From assembly GCF_003688725.1 (NCBI RefSeq), contig NZ_REFP01000013.1, positions 38,614-102,613 on the forward strand: DNA of 64,000 bases, in the 5' to 3' direction. The notes beneath the pieces were generated by a model. The model did not search any database, was not told where the DNA came from, and saw only the letters and a list, made by a program, of their open reading frames with translations. Source of the DNA: Thermoactinomyces vulgaris. Lineage in GTDB: Bacteria > Bacillota > Bacilli > Thermoactinomycetales > Thermoactinomycetaceae. This document shows positions 28,751 through 39,964 of the stretch, piece by piece. Within the stretch, counting starts at the first letter, position 1, and each line of letters starts with the position of its first letter. The position numbers and the translations under genes are program-made.

Positions 28751-28979
28751 TTGCGTTTGTCCGGAGTTCCCTTAACTCCTCCAGTATCCCTTCGATTTCC
28801 ATCATCGTCAGCCGGCCTTCTTTTTTCCGGATCAGTTGATGGATTTCCAACAATTCATCATATTGATCCAAGCAGAAATCTTCCGGTCTGATGATGGATG
28901 CATTGACCAATCTCAGGTTGCTTTTGATTTCTTCGACAATTTGTTCCAGATTTTCCTTGCTGGGCGTGCCAGAATTCAA
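28746..28979 (-). CDS. UPF0435 (DUF1128, YfkK-type) protein
   Basis: A 77-residue helical protein. Its N-terminus (MNSGTPSKENLEQIVEEIK) and IIRPEDF block line up with B. subtilis YfkK. The start is TTG behind GAGAGGATGGAG, and its position agrees with the family. Function unknown. It is divergent from the DUF309 gene, 44 bases away. Confidence 0.8.
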   Translation of the reverse strand: MNSGTPSKENLEQIVEEIKSNLRLVNASIIRPEDFCLDQYDELLEIHQLIRKKEGRLTMMEIEGILEELRELRTNAK

Positions 28980-29023
28980 ATTTGCTCCATCCTCTCTGCC
29001 GTTTTTTAAAGGAGTGAAAATCC

Positions 29024-29428
29024 GTGGAGCCTTATTCCCCTTTATATATTGCCTTTTTTCATTATTTTAACACGGTCTGTGACTACTATGTATGCCACGA
29101 TATGTTGGAAGAGCTGTGGCTCGAAGAGGGCAGGGAACCGTTTTACCAAGGATTGCTCCAAGTGGCTGTCGGATTGTACCATTTGCAAAACGACAACCGG
29201 AACGGAGCTTTAAAATTGCTCACCAGTGCTTTGGAAAAGCTGTCGCTTTATCCGGAGAAAGAGTGGATGGGGATCAACTTGGACCGGTTAAAACGGGATG
29301 TGAAAAAGGTAATCGCCTTTTTAAACGGAAAAGCCCGTTTGGATGCCGTCCCGGAGCGGATCGTGATCGAACTGACGGACCCGGTGTTAAGAAAGGAAGT
29401 GGTCAAGATGGAAAATCAGGACCATTAA
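29024..29428 (+). CDS. DUF309 family protein
   Basis: A 134-residue helical protein. The family motif is clear: DYYVCHDMLEELWLEEGRE, then FYQGLLQVAVGLYHLQNDNRNGALKLL. The Cys-His and paired Glu could bind a metal. Function is unknown for the family. The start is GTG at 29024 after AAAGGAG. Confidence 0.85.
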   Translation: MEPYSPLYIAFFHYFNTVCDYYVCHDMLEELWLEEGREPFYQGLLQVAVGLYHLQNDNRNGALKLLTSALEKLSLYPEKEWMGINLDRLKRDVKKVIAFLNGKARLDAVPERIVIELTDPVLRKEVVKMENQDH

Positions 29429-29446
29429 GGCTTCCGTTGTGTCCGT

Positions 29447-30031
29447 TCAGTGTTTAAACACTTGTTGCTTGATCAAGGCCAGACATTCGCGTGCTTTATG
29501 GTACGGAAGGAATAATACCTTGGAATGAACGGGCGAAGCTGTCACTTCCAGGCCGGCTTGCCGGGCATAATTCAAAGCCCGCAACATGTGATAGTCATGG
29601 GTGATGACGGTGATCTTCTCAAACCCCGTCCGTTTGATGATTTGCGCAGAATACAGCAGGTTTTCCCTGGTGTTGGAAGAACGGTCTTCCAGAAGAAGAT
29701 GGGCGGGGGAAACCCCGCGTTCCACCAGGTAGTTTTTCATTCCTTCCGCTTCTGTGATCCCGTTGTTGCCCAGTCCCCCGGATAAAATGAGATAATCCAC
29801 TCTCCCTTGCCTGTACAATTGCAAAGCAAGCTCCAAACGCTCCCTCAGGGCCGGGCTCGGCTGTTGATTCCATAATGCCGCTCCCAACACGATTCCGACT
29901 TGTGCATGTTCCTCCGGCGGATCTTTATGATCAAAACGGGAAACCCATTGCCACAGGTGAACGAAGACAAAAACCCCGCAGAAAAAAAGGGCGGACAGCC
30001 ATCCGAACCAAAACCATTTGCTTGTCAGCAT
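29447..30031 (-). CDS. YdcF/SanA-type DUF218 membrane-anchored protein
   Basis: A 194-residue protein with one N-terminal membrane segment (about 7-29) and an outside DUF218 domain: GIVLGAALW, YLILSGGLG, ITEAEGMKNYLVERGV, EDRSSNTRENLLYS and VITHDYHMLRAL. DUF218 proteins are linked to envelope integrity and vancomycin sensitivity (SanA) in enterics. The start at 30031 follows GGAGAGGGG. Confidence 0.85.
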   Translation of the reverse strand: MLTSKWFWFGWLSALFFCGVFVFVHLWQWVSRFDHKDPPEEHAQVGIVLGAALWNQQPSPALRERLELALQLYRQGRVDYLILSGGLGNNGITEAEGMKNYLVERGVSPAHLLLEDRSSNTRENLLYSAQIIKRTGFEKITVITHDYHMLRALNYARQAGLEVTASPVHSKVLFLPYHKARECLALIKQQVFKH

Positions 30032-30069
30032 GATTCCCCTCTCCGTTTTTTTGTGTCTCTGTTATTATT

Positions 30070-30387
30070 TCATGCAATCGGGCAGTCGGGCATGCGTGGC
30101 GGATGTTGATGGGTCAAAGAAAATTTTCTGCGGACCGGATCATAATCGATCTTTAAGCCTTGGATCCATTCCTTTTCGCCGGCTTGCCACATGAACGGGA
30201 TGCCTTTGATGTTTTCTTGTTCACAGGCCGGATCCGTTTCCGTGATTTCGAGGGCATAAACCGGGCTGTTGCACCCGGAAGTGAGAGAAACAATCTTCAC
30301 CCCCAACGGATGGTTTTCCGACTGCTGCTCCTGGTAAAGCAGCCAGTGCAGTTTCCCGGCCGCCAAATCGGAAATCTCCATACTCAA
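30070..30387 (-). CDS. HesB/IscA-like protein with altered cysteine ligands
   Basis: A 105-residue protein when read from TTG at 30387, ten bases after AAGGAG; ATG two codons later is too far from the site. The HesB/A-type-carrier fold is suggested by ISDLAAGKLHWLL, LGVKIVSLTSGC, YALEI and the GLKIDY strand before the C-terminal loop. A-type carriers use three cysteines (one central, and CxC at the end). Here the central Cys is present (SGC), but the end has only one (PDCPIA). So the cluster site is incomplete, and the protein may bind differently or not carry a cluster. The frame is open further upstream but lacks a site. Confidence 0.55.
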   Translation of the reverse strand: MSMEISDLAAGKLHWLLYQEQQSENHPLGVKIVSLTSGCNSPVYALEITETDPACEQENIKGIPFMWQAGEKEWIQGLKIDYDPVRRKFSLTHQHPPRMPDCPIA

Positions 30388-30560
30388 TGGATGCTCACTC
30401 CTTGAAATGCATTCTTCATCAATATAGCAAAAATCCGGGGGACATGAAAGAAAAGGGGAAGAGGGCATTTTCGTCCGTTTCCTGTGCTGAGCTAACTCAA
30501 TAACGGAATGGCTTGCCTCTTGGTTTTCCAGCATGATAAGGTGAAAGTGAAATATAAATA

Positions 30561-30575
30561 ATATTGCGTTTACAA
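30561..30575 (-). promoter_or_regulatory. candidate CcpA (cre) site before hutU
   Basis: On the minus strand TTGTAAACGCAATAT fits 14 of 15 positions of WTGNAANCGNWNNCW. The left half TGTAAACG is strong and the right half weak. It lies about 25-40 bases before the hutU start, where binding would block transcription. Hut operons of bacilli are known to be under catabolite repression. Confidence 0.4.
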
Positions 30576-30599
30576 GGAAAATTCCGAAAGGAGCCATCT

Positions 30600-32261
30600 G
30601 TGGTGAATGGAAAGAGGCAAGAGATCCGCGCTCCGCGGGGAACGGACTTAAGAACCAAGGGGTGGGTTCAAGAAGCCGCTTACCGGATGTTGATGAATAA
30701 TTTGGATCCGGAGGTGGCGGAGCGTCCCGAAGAGCTGGTGGTGTACGGGGGAATGGGAAAAGCCGCCCGGAATTGGGAATGTTTTAATGCGATCCTGCGC
30801 TCGCTGAAAGCGTTGGAAAATGACGAAACGTTACTGATTCAATCCGGAAAGCCGGTGGCGGTTTTCAAGTCGCATCCGGATGCGCCGCGGGTCTTGCTGG
30901 CCAATTCCAATCTGGTTCCGGCTTGGGCTGATTGGGAGACCTTTCGTGACCTGGAACAAAAAGGCTTGATCATGTACGGGCAAATGACGGCAGGAAGCTG
31001 GATTTACATCGGGACCCAGGGGATTTTGCAAGGGACGTATGAAACGTTTGCCGAAGCCGCAAGGAAACACTTCGGAGGCAGTTTGAAAGGCACGGTCACG
31101 GTCACTGCCGGGTTGGGCGGAATGGGAGGCGCGCAACCGCTTGCCGTCACCATGAACGAAGGGGTGATCATTGCGGTCGAATGCGATCCTTCCCGCATCC
31201 GGCGAAGAATCCAAACGGGTTATCTGGACAGGGAAACGGACAGTCTGGATGAAGCGATCCGCATGGCGGAAGCGGCCAAACAAAAAGGCAAACCCTTGTC
31301 CATCGGACTCGTGGGAAATGCCGCCGAATGTCTCCCTGAAATGGTGAAACGGGGGTTTATTCCGGATTTGGTGACCGACCAAACCTCGGCTCATGATCCG
31401 TTGAACGGTTATTACCCTGCCGGGATGACTTTGGAAGAATGCGAGCGGCTTCGCAAGACCGATCCGAAGCAATATATCCGAAAAGCCAAGGCAAGTATCG
31501 CCGGACACGTCAAGGCGATGTTGGCGATGAAAGAACGGGGGGCGGTTGCCTTTGATTACGGAAACAACATCCGGCAGGCCGCTTTTGATGAAGGAGTGAA
31601 AGAAGCGTTTTCCATCCCCGGATTCATCCCGGCTTTTATCCGGCCGCTGTTTTGTGAAGGAAAAGGTCCGTTTCGCTGGGTGGCCTTGTCCGGCGATCCG
31701 GAAGACATTTATAAAACGGATGAAGTGATCAAACGGGAATTTAAAGACCAGCCCTCTTTGGTGCGCTGGATCGATTTGGCCCGCAAGAAGGTGCAATTTC
31801 AAGGCTTGCCGGCCCGTATTTGTTGGCTGGGTTACGGCGAAAGAGTGCGATTCGGACGAATCATCAATGAAATGGTGGCATCGGGCGAACTGAAGGCGCC
31901 GGTTGTCATCGGACGGGATCATTTGGACTGCGGTTCGGTGGCCTCTCCCAATCGTGAAACCGAAGCAATGAAAGATGGCAGTGATGCGATTGCAGATTGG
32001 CCGCTGTTGAATGCATTGATCAATGCGGTCAACGGGGCAAGCTGGGTGTCCATCCATCATGGTGGCGGTGTCGGGATGGGTTATTCGATCCACGCGGGCA
32101 TGGTGGTGGTGGCAGACGGCAGCAAAGAGGCGGCGAGGCGCCTGGAAAGGGTGTTGACCTCCGATCCGGGCACGGGGATCGTGCGCCATGTGGACGCCGG
32201 ATATGAAAAGGCGGTCGAAACGGCGAAAAAGCACGGGATTCAGATTCCGATGATGGAGTGA
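30600..32261 (+). CDS. hutU: urocanate hydratase
   Basis: A 553-residue NAD+-dependent enzyme converting urocanate to imidazolone propionate, the second step of histidine breakdown. Family blocks are visible: [40 protein letters not shown] and the [13 protein letters not shown] segment. Two adjacent GTG codons (30600, 30603) both fit the AAAGGAG site. It overlaps the next region by a single operon arrangement, hutU-hutI-hutG; hutH is not upstream. Confidence 0.95.
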   Translation: MVNGKRQEIRAPRGTDLRTKGWVQEAAYRMLMNNLDPEVAERPEELVVYGGMGKAARNWECFNAILRSLKALENDETLLIQSGKPVAVFKSHPDAPRVLLANSNLVPAWADWETFRDLEQKGLIMYGQMTAGSWIYIGTQGILQGTYETFAEAARKHFGGSLKGTVTVTAGLGGMGGAQPLAVTMNEGVIIAVECDPSRIRRRIQTGYLDRETDSLDEAIRMAEAAKQKGKPLSIGLVGNAAECLPEMVKRGFIPDLVTDQTSAHDPLNGYYPAGMTLEECERLRKTDPKQYIRKAKASIAGHVKAMLAMKERGAVAFDYGNNIRQAAFDEGVKEAFSIPGFIPAFIRPLFCEGKGPFRWVALSGDPEDIYKTDEVIKREFKDQPSLVRWIDLARKKVQFQGLPARICWLGYGERVRFGRIINEMVASGELKAPVVIGRDHLDCGSVASPNRETEAMKDGSDAIADWPLLNALINAVNGASWVSIHHGGGVGMGYSIHAGMVVVADGSKEAARRLERVLTSDPGTGIVRHVDAGYEKAVETAKKHGIQIPMME

Positions 32262-32266
32262 GGGAA

Positions 32267-33529
32267 ATGGAGAAGTGGCTGATTACCGGAGCAAACCAAT
32301 TGCTTACGTTGCAAGGGGCCGGCAAACACCCGAAAACCGGGAAAGCAATGAATGATCTGGGCATCATCGAAGATGGGGCGGTGGCTGTTGAAAAAGACAC
32401 GATCATTGCCGTCGGGACCCGCAACGAAGTGGAGAGTGAAGCGCGGAAACGATGGGGTTCATGGGAAAAGGTGAACCATTGGGATGCGACGGGAAAAGTC
32501 ATCATGCCGGGGCTCATTGATCCGCACACCCATTTGGTGTATGCCGGTTCCCGTGAAGATGAGCTGAACATGCGCTTAAACGGGAAAACCTATTTGGAGA
32601 TCTTGGAGGCCGGCGGCGGAATTTTGTCAACCACCCAAAGAACACGGGCAGCGAGTGCCGATGAATTGGCGGAGCAAGCCAAAGCGAGGCTGGACCGGTT
32701 TTTAAAGAACGGGGTGACCACCGTTGAAGCGAAAAGCGGATACGGGCTGTCCCTGGAACATGAACTGAAACAGCTCAGAGTGGCCAAACGATTGAATGAG
32801 GAGCATCCGGTGGAGATCGTATCCACTTTTATGGGGGCGCATGCGATCCCGAAGGAGTACCAACAACAACCGGATGCGTATGTCAGGCTCATCACGGACG
32901 AGATGATACCGCGGGTGGTTTCGGAGCATTTGGCTGAATTTTGCGATGTTTTTTGCGAAAGAGGCGTGTTTACCGTCGGACAGTCTGAAATGATCCTCCG
33001 GGCGGCCAAAGCGGCCGGCCTGATCCCGAAGATTCATGCGGACGAAATCGAACCGACGGGTGGGGCGGAACTCGCTGCCCGCATCGGTGCCATTTCCGCG
33101 GACCATTTGCTGAAAGCGTCCGATGAAGGAATCCGCGCACTCGCCAAAGCGAAAGTGGTGGCGGTCTTGCTTCCGGGAACGGCCTTTTTCCTGATGGCCC
33201 CCTTTGCCGACGGGCGAAAGATGATTGATGCCGGGGTGCCGGTGGCCTTGTCGACGGATTGCAATCCGGGCTCTTCCCCGACCGAATCCTTGCTTTTGAT
33301 GATGAATCTGGCTTGTTTTCACATGAAGATGACCCCGGCAGAGGTGATTACAGCGGTGACCGTCAATGCCGCTCATGCCATCGGCCGGGCGGACCGGATC
33401 GGAAGTCTGGAGCCCGGCAAGCAAGCGGATTTGGTTGTATTCGATGTGCCCAACTATCTGCATTTGACGTATCATTACGGATCCAATGACGTGGAACGAG
33501 TGATGAAAAAAGGAAAATGGGTTGTTTAG
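32267..33529 (+). CDS. hutI: imidazolonepropionase
   Basis: A 420-residue amidohydrolase opening the imidazolone ring to formiminoglutamate. Metal ligands lie in GLIDPHTHLVYAG (HxH), HADEI and STDCNPGSSP. Length and motifs match HutI. ATG at 32267 is used; a GTG overlapping the hutU stop would add three residues and sits on the ribosome site. Confidence 0.95.
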   Translation: MEKWLITGANQLLTLQGAGKHPKTGKAMNDLGIIEDGAVAVEKDTIIAVGTRNEVESEARKRWGSWEKVNHWDATGKVIMPGLIDPHTHLVYAGSREDELNMRLNGKTYLEILEAGGGILSTTQRTRAASADELAEQAKARLDRFLKNGVTTVEAKSGYGLSLEHELKQLRVAKRLNEEHPVEIVSTFMGAHAIPKEYQQQPDAYVRLITDEMIPRVVSEHLAEFCDVFCERGVFTVGQSEMILRAAKAAGLIPKIHADEIEPTGGAELAARIGAISADHLLKASDEGIRALAKAKVVAVLLPGTAFFLMAPFADGRKMIDAGVPVALSTDCNPGSSPTESLLLMMNLACFHMKMTPAEVITAVTVNAAHAIGRADRIGSLEPGKQADLVVFDVPNYLHLTYHYGSNDVERVMKKGKWVV

Positions 33530-33542
33530 GGAGGAAGGAAGG

Positions 33543-34538
33543 ATGAACTTTCGTTATTTGAATCCGCCCCCCTTTGTCCACCGTGTTCAGACGGCTGATC
33601 CCAATGATCCGAAAGTGAGTGAGTGGATCCGGCCGTGGAACGGGAAAGAAACCATGGATGTCGGAGTCATCGGAGTCCCTTTGTCCCGTTCTTCCATCAG
33701 CGCTTCGGGAGCGAGTGAAACGCCGTGGGCCGTCCGGCAAAGCTGGAAAAGCTTTTCCACCTATGATGTGGATCATGATGCCGATTTAACCCGCTTGACG
33801 GTGCGGGATCTGGGCGATGTCCGCATGCATGTGACGGATATCCCGCTTTGCCATCATTACATTGAAAAAGGAATGGAAGAAGTTTATGAAAAGACACAGA
33901 AACAGGACTTCTTTTTGCCGGTGATCATCGGAGGGGACCATTCCATCACGTGCCCGTCGGTCAAGGCATGGAAAAAAGCCCGTCCGCCCGGCAAGACCGG
34001 TCTGCTCCAGTTTGACACGCATTTTGACGTGCGGAGCTTGGAAAGCGGAGGTCCGAGCAACGGGACGCCGGTTCGCGGATTGTTGGAGTCCGGCACACTG
34101 GAAGGAAAAGAGATTGTCCAAATCGGCATCCACGGCTTTGCTAATTCCCGGATCTACCGCCAATATGCAGAAGAAAAAGGAATCACTTTTTATACCATGC
34201 ATCAAATCTGGAAAAAAGGATTTCCTGCGGTCTTTGAAGAAGCTCTGTCCAAATTGACTGAATTGGTGGATTCCATCTATGTGACCGTGGATATGGATGT
34301 GCTTGATCTTTCATTTCTGCCGGGTTCCCCCGGATCCCATCCCGGCGGTTTGTATTCGCGGGAATTGTTTGAGGCCATGTTCCGGCTGGGGGAAGAACCG
34401 AAAGTCAAGGCATTGGATATTGTTTGCCTGGATCCCATGCGGGATGTGGGATCGGTGTCGGTCAAAACGGCAACCCACACTATGCTTTCCTTCCTTTCCG
34501 GGGTGTTGAGCCGGAAGTCGGGTTCATCAGAAGAATAA
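33543..34538 (+). CDS. hutG: formimidoylglutamase
   Basis: A 331-residue arginase-family enzyme that splits formiminoglutamate into glutamate and formamide. The binuclear Mn site is complete: GGDHS, DTHFD and DMDVLD. ATG at 33543 follows GGGAGGAAGG. It ends the operon. Confidence 0.94.
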   Translation: MNFRYLNPPPFVHRVQTADPNDPKVSEWIRPWNGKETMDVGVIGVPLSRSSISASGASETPWAVRQSWKSFSTYDVDHDADLTRLTVRDLGDVRMHVTDIPLCHHYIEKGMEEVYEKTQKQDFFLPVIIGGDHSITCPSVKAWKKARPPGKTGLLQFDTHFDVRSLESGGPSNGTPVRGLLESGTLEGKEIVQIGIHGFANSRIYRQYAEEKGITFYTMHQIWKKGFPAVFEEALSKLTELVDSIYVTVDMDVLDLSFLPGSPGSHPGGLYSRELFEAMFRLGEEPKVKALDIVCLDPMRDVGSVSVKTATHTMLSFLSGVLSRKSGSSEE

Positions 34539-34586
34539 AAACCCCGATTTTTGAAAAAAACGGGCCTTTTCGACAGAGAAACAGAG

Positions 34587-34619
34587 CCCCTTCCATTTGT
34601 GAAGGGGGATGTTTATTTT
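34587..34619 (+). terminator. terminator of the hut operon
   Basis: A 7-bp stem (CCCCTTC 34587-34593 with GAAGGGG 34601-34607) followed by a T-rich run. Confidence 0.7.
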
Positions 34620-34677
34620 TTTTGTTTTCAAACAGTGTTAAGATAAAGAAGATGACTTTTTAAAGGAGGAAATGCTC

Positions 34678-35199
34678 ATGGCCATCGAACGAAAAGGTGC
34701 TGTAACATTTAAAGGAAACCCGGTCACTTTGCTTGGCCCGGAGTTGAAAGTCGGGGACCAAGCCCCGGATTTTAAAGTGTTGGCAAATGATTTGTCCGAA
34801 GTCACACTGGCGGACAGCAAAGGGTTTGTCCGGATTATCAGTGTGGTTCCGTCTCTGGATACAGGAGTTTGTGATGCGCAAACCCGCCGTTTCAACGAAG
34901 AAGCGGGCGGCATTGACGGGGTGAAAGTACTGACCGTCAGTGTGGACCTGCCTTTCGCCCAAAAACGCTGGTGCGGGGCGGCCGGTGTGGAAAATGTGCA
35001 AACTCTTTCCGATCACCGCGATTTGTCGTTTGGAACGGCTTACGGTGTCGCCATTAAAGAAATGCGTTTGTTGGCCCGGGCCGTGTTTGTGGTGGATCAA
35101 AATGATCAGATCGTCTATGTGGAATACGTACCGGAATCCACCAATCATCCGGATTATGAAGCGCCGATTCTTGCCGCCAAAAAAGCATTGAACCAATAA
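34678..35199 (+). CDS. tpx: thiol peroxidase
   Basis: A 173-residue atypical two-Cys peroxiredoxin reducing H2O2 and alkyl peroxides with thioredoxin. Peroxidatic C65 lies in PSLDTGVC and resolving C99 in KRWCGAAG, the normal 34-residue spacing. ATG at 34678 stands eight bases after AAAGGAGG; an ATG six bases earlier is too close to the site. Confidence 0.95.
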   Translation: MAIERKGAVTFKGNPVTLLGPELKVGDQAPDFKVLANDLSEVTLADSKGFVRIISVVPSLDTGVCDAQTRRFNEEAGGIDGVKVLTVSVDLPFAQKRWCGAAGVENVQTLSDHRDLSFGTAYGVAIKEMRLLARAVFVVDQNDQIVYVEYVPESTNHPDYEAPILAAKKALNQ

Positions 35200-35209
35200 A
35201 TCCATATGC

Positions 35210-35245
35210 AAAAAAGGCTCGGCGATGACCGCTGAGCCTTTTCAG
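35210..35245 (+). terminator. terminator of tpx
   Basis: A stem of A-run, GGCTCGGC (35216-35223) and GCTGAGCC (35231-35238) with one G-T pair, then TTTT. Confidence 0.8.
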
Positions 35246-35269
35246 CATGGAATGGAGGTCGAATCGGGG

Positions 35270-37683
<2,414 letters not shown>

Positions 37684-37684
37684 T

Positions 37685-37716
37685 CAAAACGATGAGGGGA
37701 CACGAGTCCCGTCATC
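37685..37716 (-). terminator. expression-platform terminator of the TPP riboswitch
   Basis: On the minus strand GATGACGGGAC pairs with GTCCCCTCATC around TCGT with one mismatch, followed by GTTTTG. It lies between the aptamer and thiC. Confidence 0.7.
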
Positions 37717-37806
37717 TTCCCTACGCTGGCATTACCCAGATCAGGTACACGGTCGGCGGCAGAATTCTCCGCCCTCTCAGCCTGGCTGACTCCAAGCTCC
37801 CGTTTT
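37712..37806 (-). promoter_or_regulatory. TPP riboswitch
   Basis: Read on the minus strand the thi-box blocks occur in order: GGGAGCTTGGAGTCAGCC, GGCTGAGAGGGC, then ACCTGATCTGGGTAATGCC and AGCGTAGGGAAG. This is the TPP aptamer in front of thiC. Confidence 0.95.
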
Positions 37807-37816
37807 TTGACCCTAT

Positions 37817-38132
37817 TTAGTTGCTGTCCCTTTCAAGCTATCACAGATTTCACGGGAGGTCAATCGCCAAAGAATAAATTTATATAAAAGAAGAAGAAAA
37901 ACAAACGGGATCCCCATTCGGTTGGAATCTGTTATTTTTGAAGGTTTTTTGTCACGATTTTGCAATATATTCACAATCCTCATTTTAGACAGGATATTTT
38001 TTGTCCGTTATACTTAAATTAAACAAACCCTGAATCAGGGGATATCTTCCATTTTTGGTTGAATGTGAAAATCCTTGGAAAAGATCTTTGTTTTTTGTAC
38101 CTGTGAGAGGTTGGAGAAAGGGTGCATGAAAA
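37817..38132 (+). other. intergenic region before the ABC ATPase gene
   Basis: AT-rich, with no supported gene. It should hold the divergent promoters of the thiC leader and of the ABC gene; TTATACT at about 38009 may be a -10 box but the -35 is unclear. A small CCCTG-AAT-CAGGG hairpin lies near 38028-38040. Confidence 0.35.
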
Positions 38133-38933
38133 TTGAGAATAGAGTGGCATCACGTGCGGAAAGTTTTTGGTCAAAAGGCGCAGGTTTCACGTATGAGGAT
38201 GACGGGGCTCATAGATTTTTCCGCTTCCGTCCGGGAAGGGGTGACGGCCTTGTTGGGCCCTGCGGGTTCGGGAAAAACAACGTTGTTGAAGCTGACCGCC
38301 CTGAAAATGGTTCCGGATGACGGCAGGATTGTTTTTTTCTCCCATAAAAAAGAACCGCATGTCTGGTCGAAAGGGAAAATGTTGCATTCCGGCCTTTCAG
38401 ACCTTTCCTTTCTCAAATCACTGATTCACTATACCCCGCATGTCCAACGGTTGAACCAGGATACCACCATCGAGTCTTCACTCTTCATGCATGCGCAGTT
38501 GATGCGCGTTCCAAATCCCAGGAAAAAAATTGCGGAAATCATTGCAAAATGGGGATTGGCCGGTTATCGGAAAGTGCCTCTGTACGAACTTTCCGGAGCG
38601 GTTTTGAAAAGGTTTTTGTTGGCCCGCAGCCTGATTGTGCCCGCCCCGATCTGGATCATGGATGAGCCGACGGAAGGATTGGATCCATGGGGACGTTATT
38701 TGTTGATGCACGAATTGAAAAAACGCAAAAGAGGACAAATTACCTTGTTTGCGACCACCACAGACATGGACTTGGCAGAATGCGCAAATGATTTGATGTT
38801 GTTGGAATCGGGAGCTTGCAGGCGCCTGGGGAGTCGAAAGATTTTGACATCCGGTGTCACGGAGGGAACGGTACAGGCTTGGTACGAAGCGATGCAAGCT
38901 TTTTCTTATCTTAGAAAAGAACATCACTTTTAA
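38133..38933 (+). CDS. orphan ABC-type ATPase with degenerate signature and switch
   Basis: A 266-residue protein resembling ABC-2-type transport ATPases. Walker A GPAGSGKTT and Walker B IWIMDEPTEGLDPWG are intact. The signature reads LSGAVLKR instead of LSGGQ, and the switch histidine is a Thr (ATTTDMDLAE). ATP binding looks possible; hydrolysis is questionable. No permease gene lies on either side. The TTG start stands eight bases after AAGGGTG; an ATG seven bases upstream is in another frame. Confidence 0.75.
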   Translation: MRIEWHHVRKVFGQKAQVSRMRMTGLIDFSASVREGVTALLGPAGSGKTTLLKLTALKMVPDDGRIVFFSHKKEPHVWSKGKMLHSGLSDLSFLKSLIHYTPHVQRLNQDTTIESSLFMHAQLMRVPNPRKKIAEIIAKWGLAGYRKVPLYELSGAVLKRFLLARSLIVPAPIWIMDEPTEGLDPWGRYLLMHELKKRKRGQITLFATTTDMDLAECANDLMLLESGACRRLGSRKILTSGVTEGTVQAWYEAMQAFSYLRKEHHF

Positions 38934-39087
38934 TTTTAATGACGTTCAGCGAAGAGAGAGAATATATTGTATAAATGAAACGAGGGCGAGGGTGTGAAGA
39001 GCGTGGACAATGAAATCACTTTGCCCTTTTTTCGTATCTGTATTTATAATGGAATGAAAATCGTTTCTGAGGGGGAGGAGAGCGGAA

Positions 39088-39633
39088 ATGAGCATTGATG
39101 AACGGATCGACAAGTTCCTACATAGCGACAGGAAAGCTCCGCTGCCTTATGCGGTTGGTGATATAGTCAAGGTTCGCATCACCCGGATCATGGATTACGG
39201 CGCCTTTGTCGTGACCAAGGATGAACATATGGCTTCGGGACTGATCCATATATCCCAAATTCCCGACGGGGTGACCGTGGAAGTCAACCAGGTGATGGAT
39301 GCCGAGGTGCGGCAAGTGAAGGAAGACCATAAAGTAGAGTTCAGTTTGATGTATATGGATAAAAGAGACAATCCTTTTCGATTATTGGAAAATGTCAAAA
39401 ATGAACTCCCCAAAAAAGAGGTTCCGCAAGACGAAGTGGATCAAATCATTCAAGACCTTTCCAAAGAATTCGGCGTTGTGTCGGAAGAGTCCAAAACCAT
39501 TATCAAGGACATGGTCCGGGAAATGGGGGTATATCAATTTACAAAGGCAATGATGAGAACGCTTCCGCAGTTTCAAAGGGACTTGGTTTACCATTTTTTG
39601 AAAGAATTAAGCCAAGGGAGGGAACATCTTTGA
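39088..39633 (+). CDS. S1-domain protein with C-terminal helical extension
   Basis: A 181-residue protein. Residues about 20-92 form an S1/OB fold (VGDIVKVRITRIMDYGAFVV, SGLIHISQIPD, VMDAEVRQVKEDHKVEFSLMYM). The remaining 90 residues are helical and acidic (PQDEVDQIIQDLSKEFGVV) and are not in YabR- or GSP13-type proteins. RNA binding is likely; the role is unknown. The start follows GGGGGAGGAG. The stop (TGA) overlaps a TTG that probably starts the next gene. Confidence 0.75.
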   Translation: MSIDERIDKFLHSDRKAPLPYAVGDIVKVRITRIMDYGAFVVTKDEHMASGLIHISQIPDGVTVEVNQVMDAEVRQVKEDHKVEFSLMYMDKRDNPFRLLENVKNELPKKEVPQDEVDQIIQDLSKEFGVVSEESKTIIKDMVREMGVYQFTKAMMRTLPQFQRDLVYHFLKELSQGREHL

Positions 39634-39661
39634 AACGCGTTCTTACCATTTTTCCTATCAT

Positions 39662-39877
39662 TTGCGGAAGCGGCTGGAAGAACGCTTGAACCGAAAAATC
39701 TCCGGACATGAAATTGACCGGATGATCCGGGAGAGCCAGGTGATCTTGGAGACCGACCGCCACCTTTATTTGTACCATCGCGAGCAGGATATTCGCTTTC
39801 CTTGCATCCGGGATCAAGACCGCTGGATCATCAAATCGGCCATTGTCAAAGGAATGTGGATGGAAGCCAAAGATTGA
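39662..39877 (+). CDS. small hypothetical protein, probable frameshift at its start
   Basis: At least 71 residues, basic: RKRLEERLNRKISGHEIDR, then VILETDRHLYLYHREQDIRFPCIRD. TTG at 39662 has no ribosome site. The open frame runs back to 39611, and the good AAGGGAGGG site at 39614-39622 points to TTG at 39630, which is out of frame. One extra A in the AAA run at 39633-39635 would join them and give a protein starting MKTRSYHFSYHL, overlapping the S1-gene stop as TTGA. So the true gene is probably 39630-39877 with a one-base loss, either real or a sequence error. Family unknown. Confidence 0.5.
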   Translation: MRKRLEERLNRKISGHEIDRMIRESQVILETDRHLYLYHREQDIRFPCIRDQDRWIIKSAIVKGMWMEAKD

Positions 39878-39918
39878 GCCTGTCGTTGGATCTCCCCGCC
39901 GTTTGTCCCCAAAAAAAT

Positions 39919-39947
39919 CCCCCCGGGAAAGTCCCGGGAGGTTTTTT
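39919..39947 (+). terminator. bidirectional terminator between the S1 pair and acnA
   Basis: A 10-bp stem with one mismatch (CCCCCCGGGA 39919-39928 with TCCCGGGAGG 39932-39941), flanked by an A run on the left and six Ts on the right. Confidence 0.85.
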
Positions 39948-39964
39948 GTTTCGGGTTATTCAGC

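Noticed and set aside
30388..30597. N-terminal extension of the HesB-like protein to a 175-residue form
   Set aside because: The extension lacks a ribosome site, has unusual composition and covers the hutU regulatory region, whereas AAGGAG precedes the inner TTG.
30831..32234. Long open frame on the minus strand opposite hutU
   Set aside because: A shadow of hutU codon use; no ribosome site and no recognisable motif.
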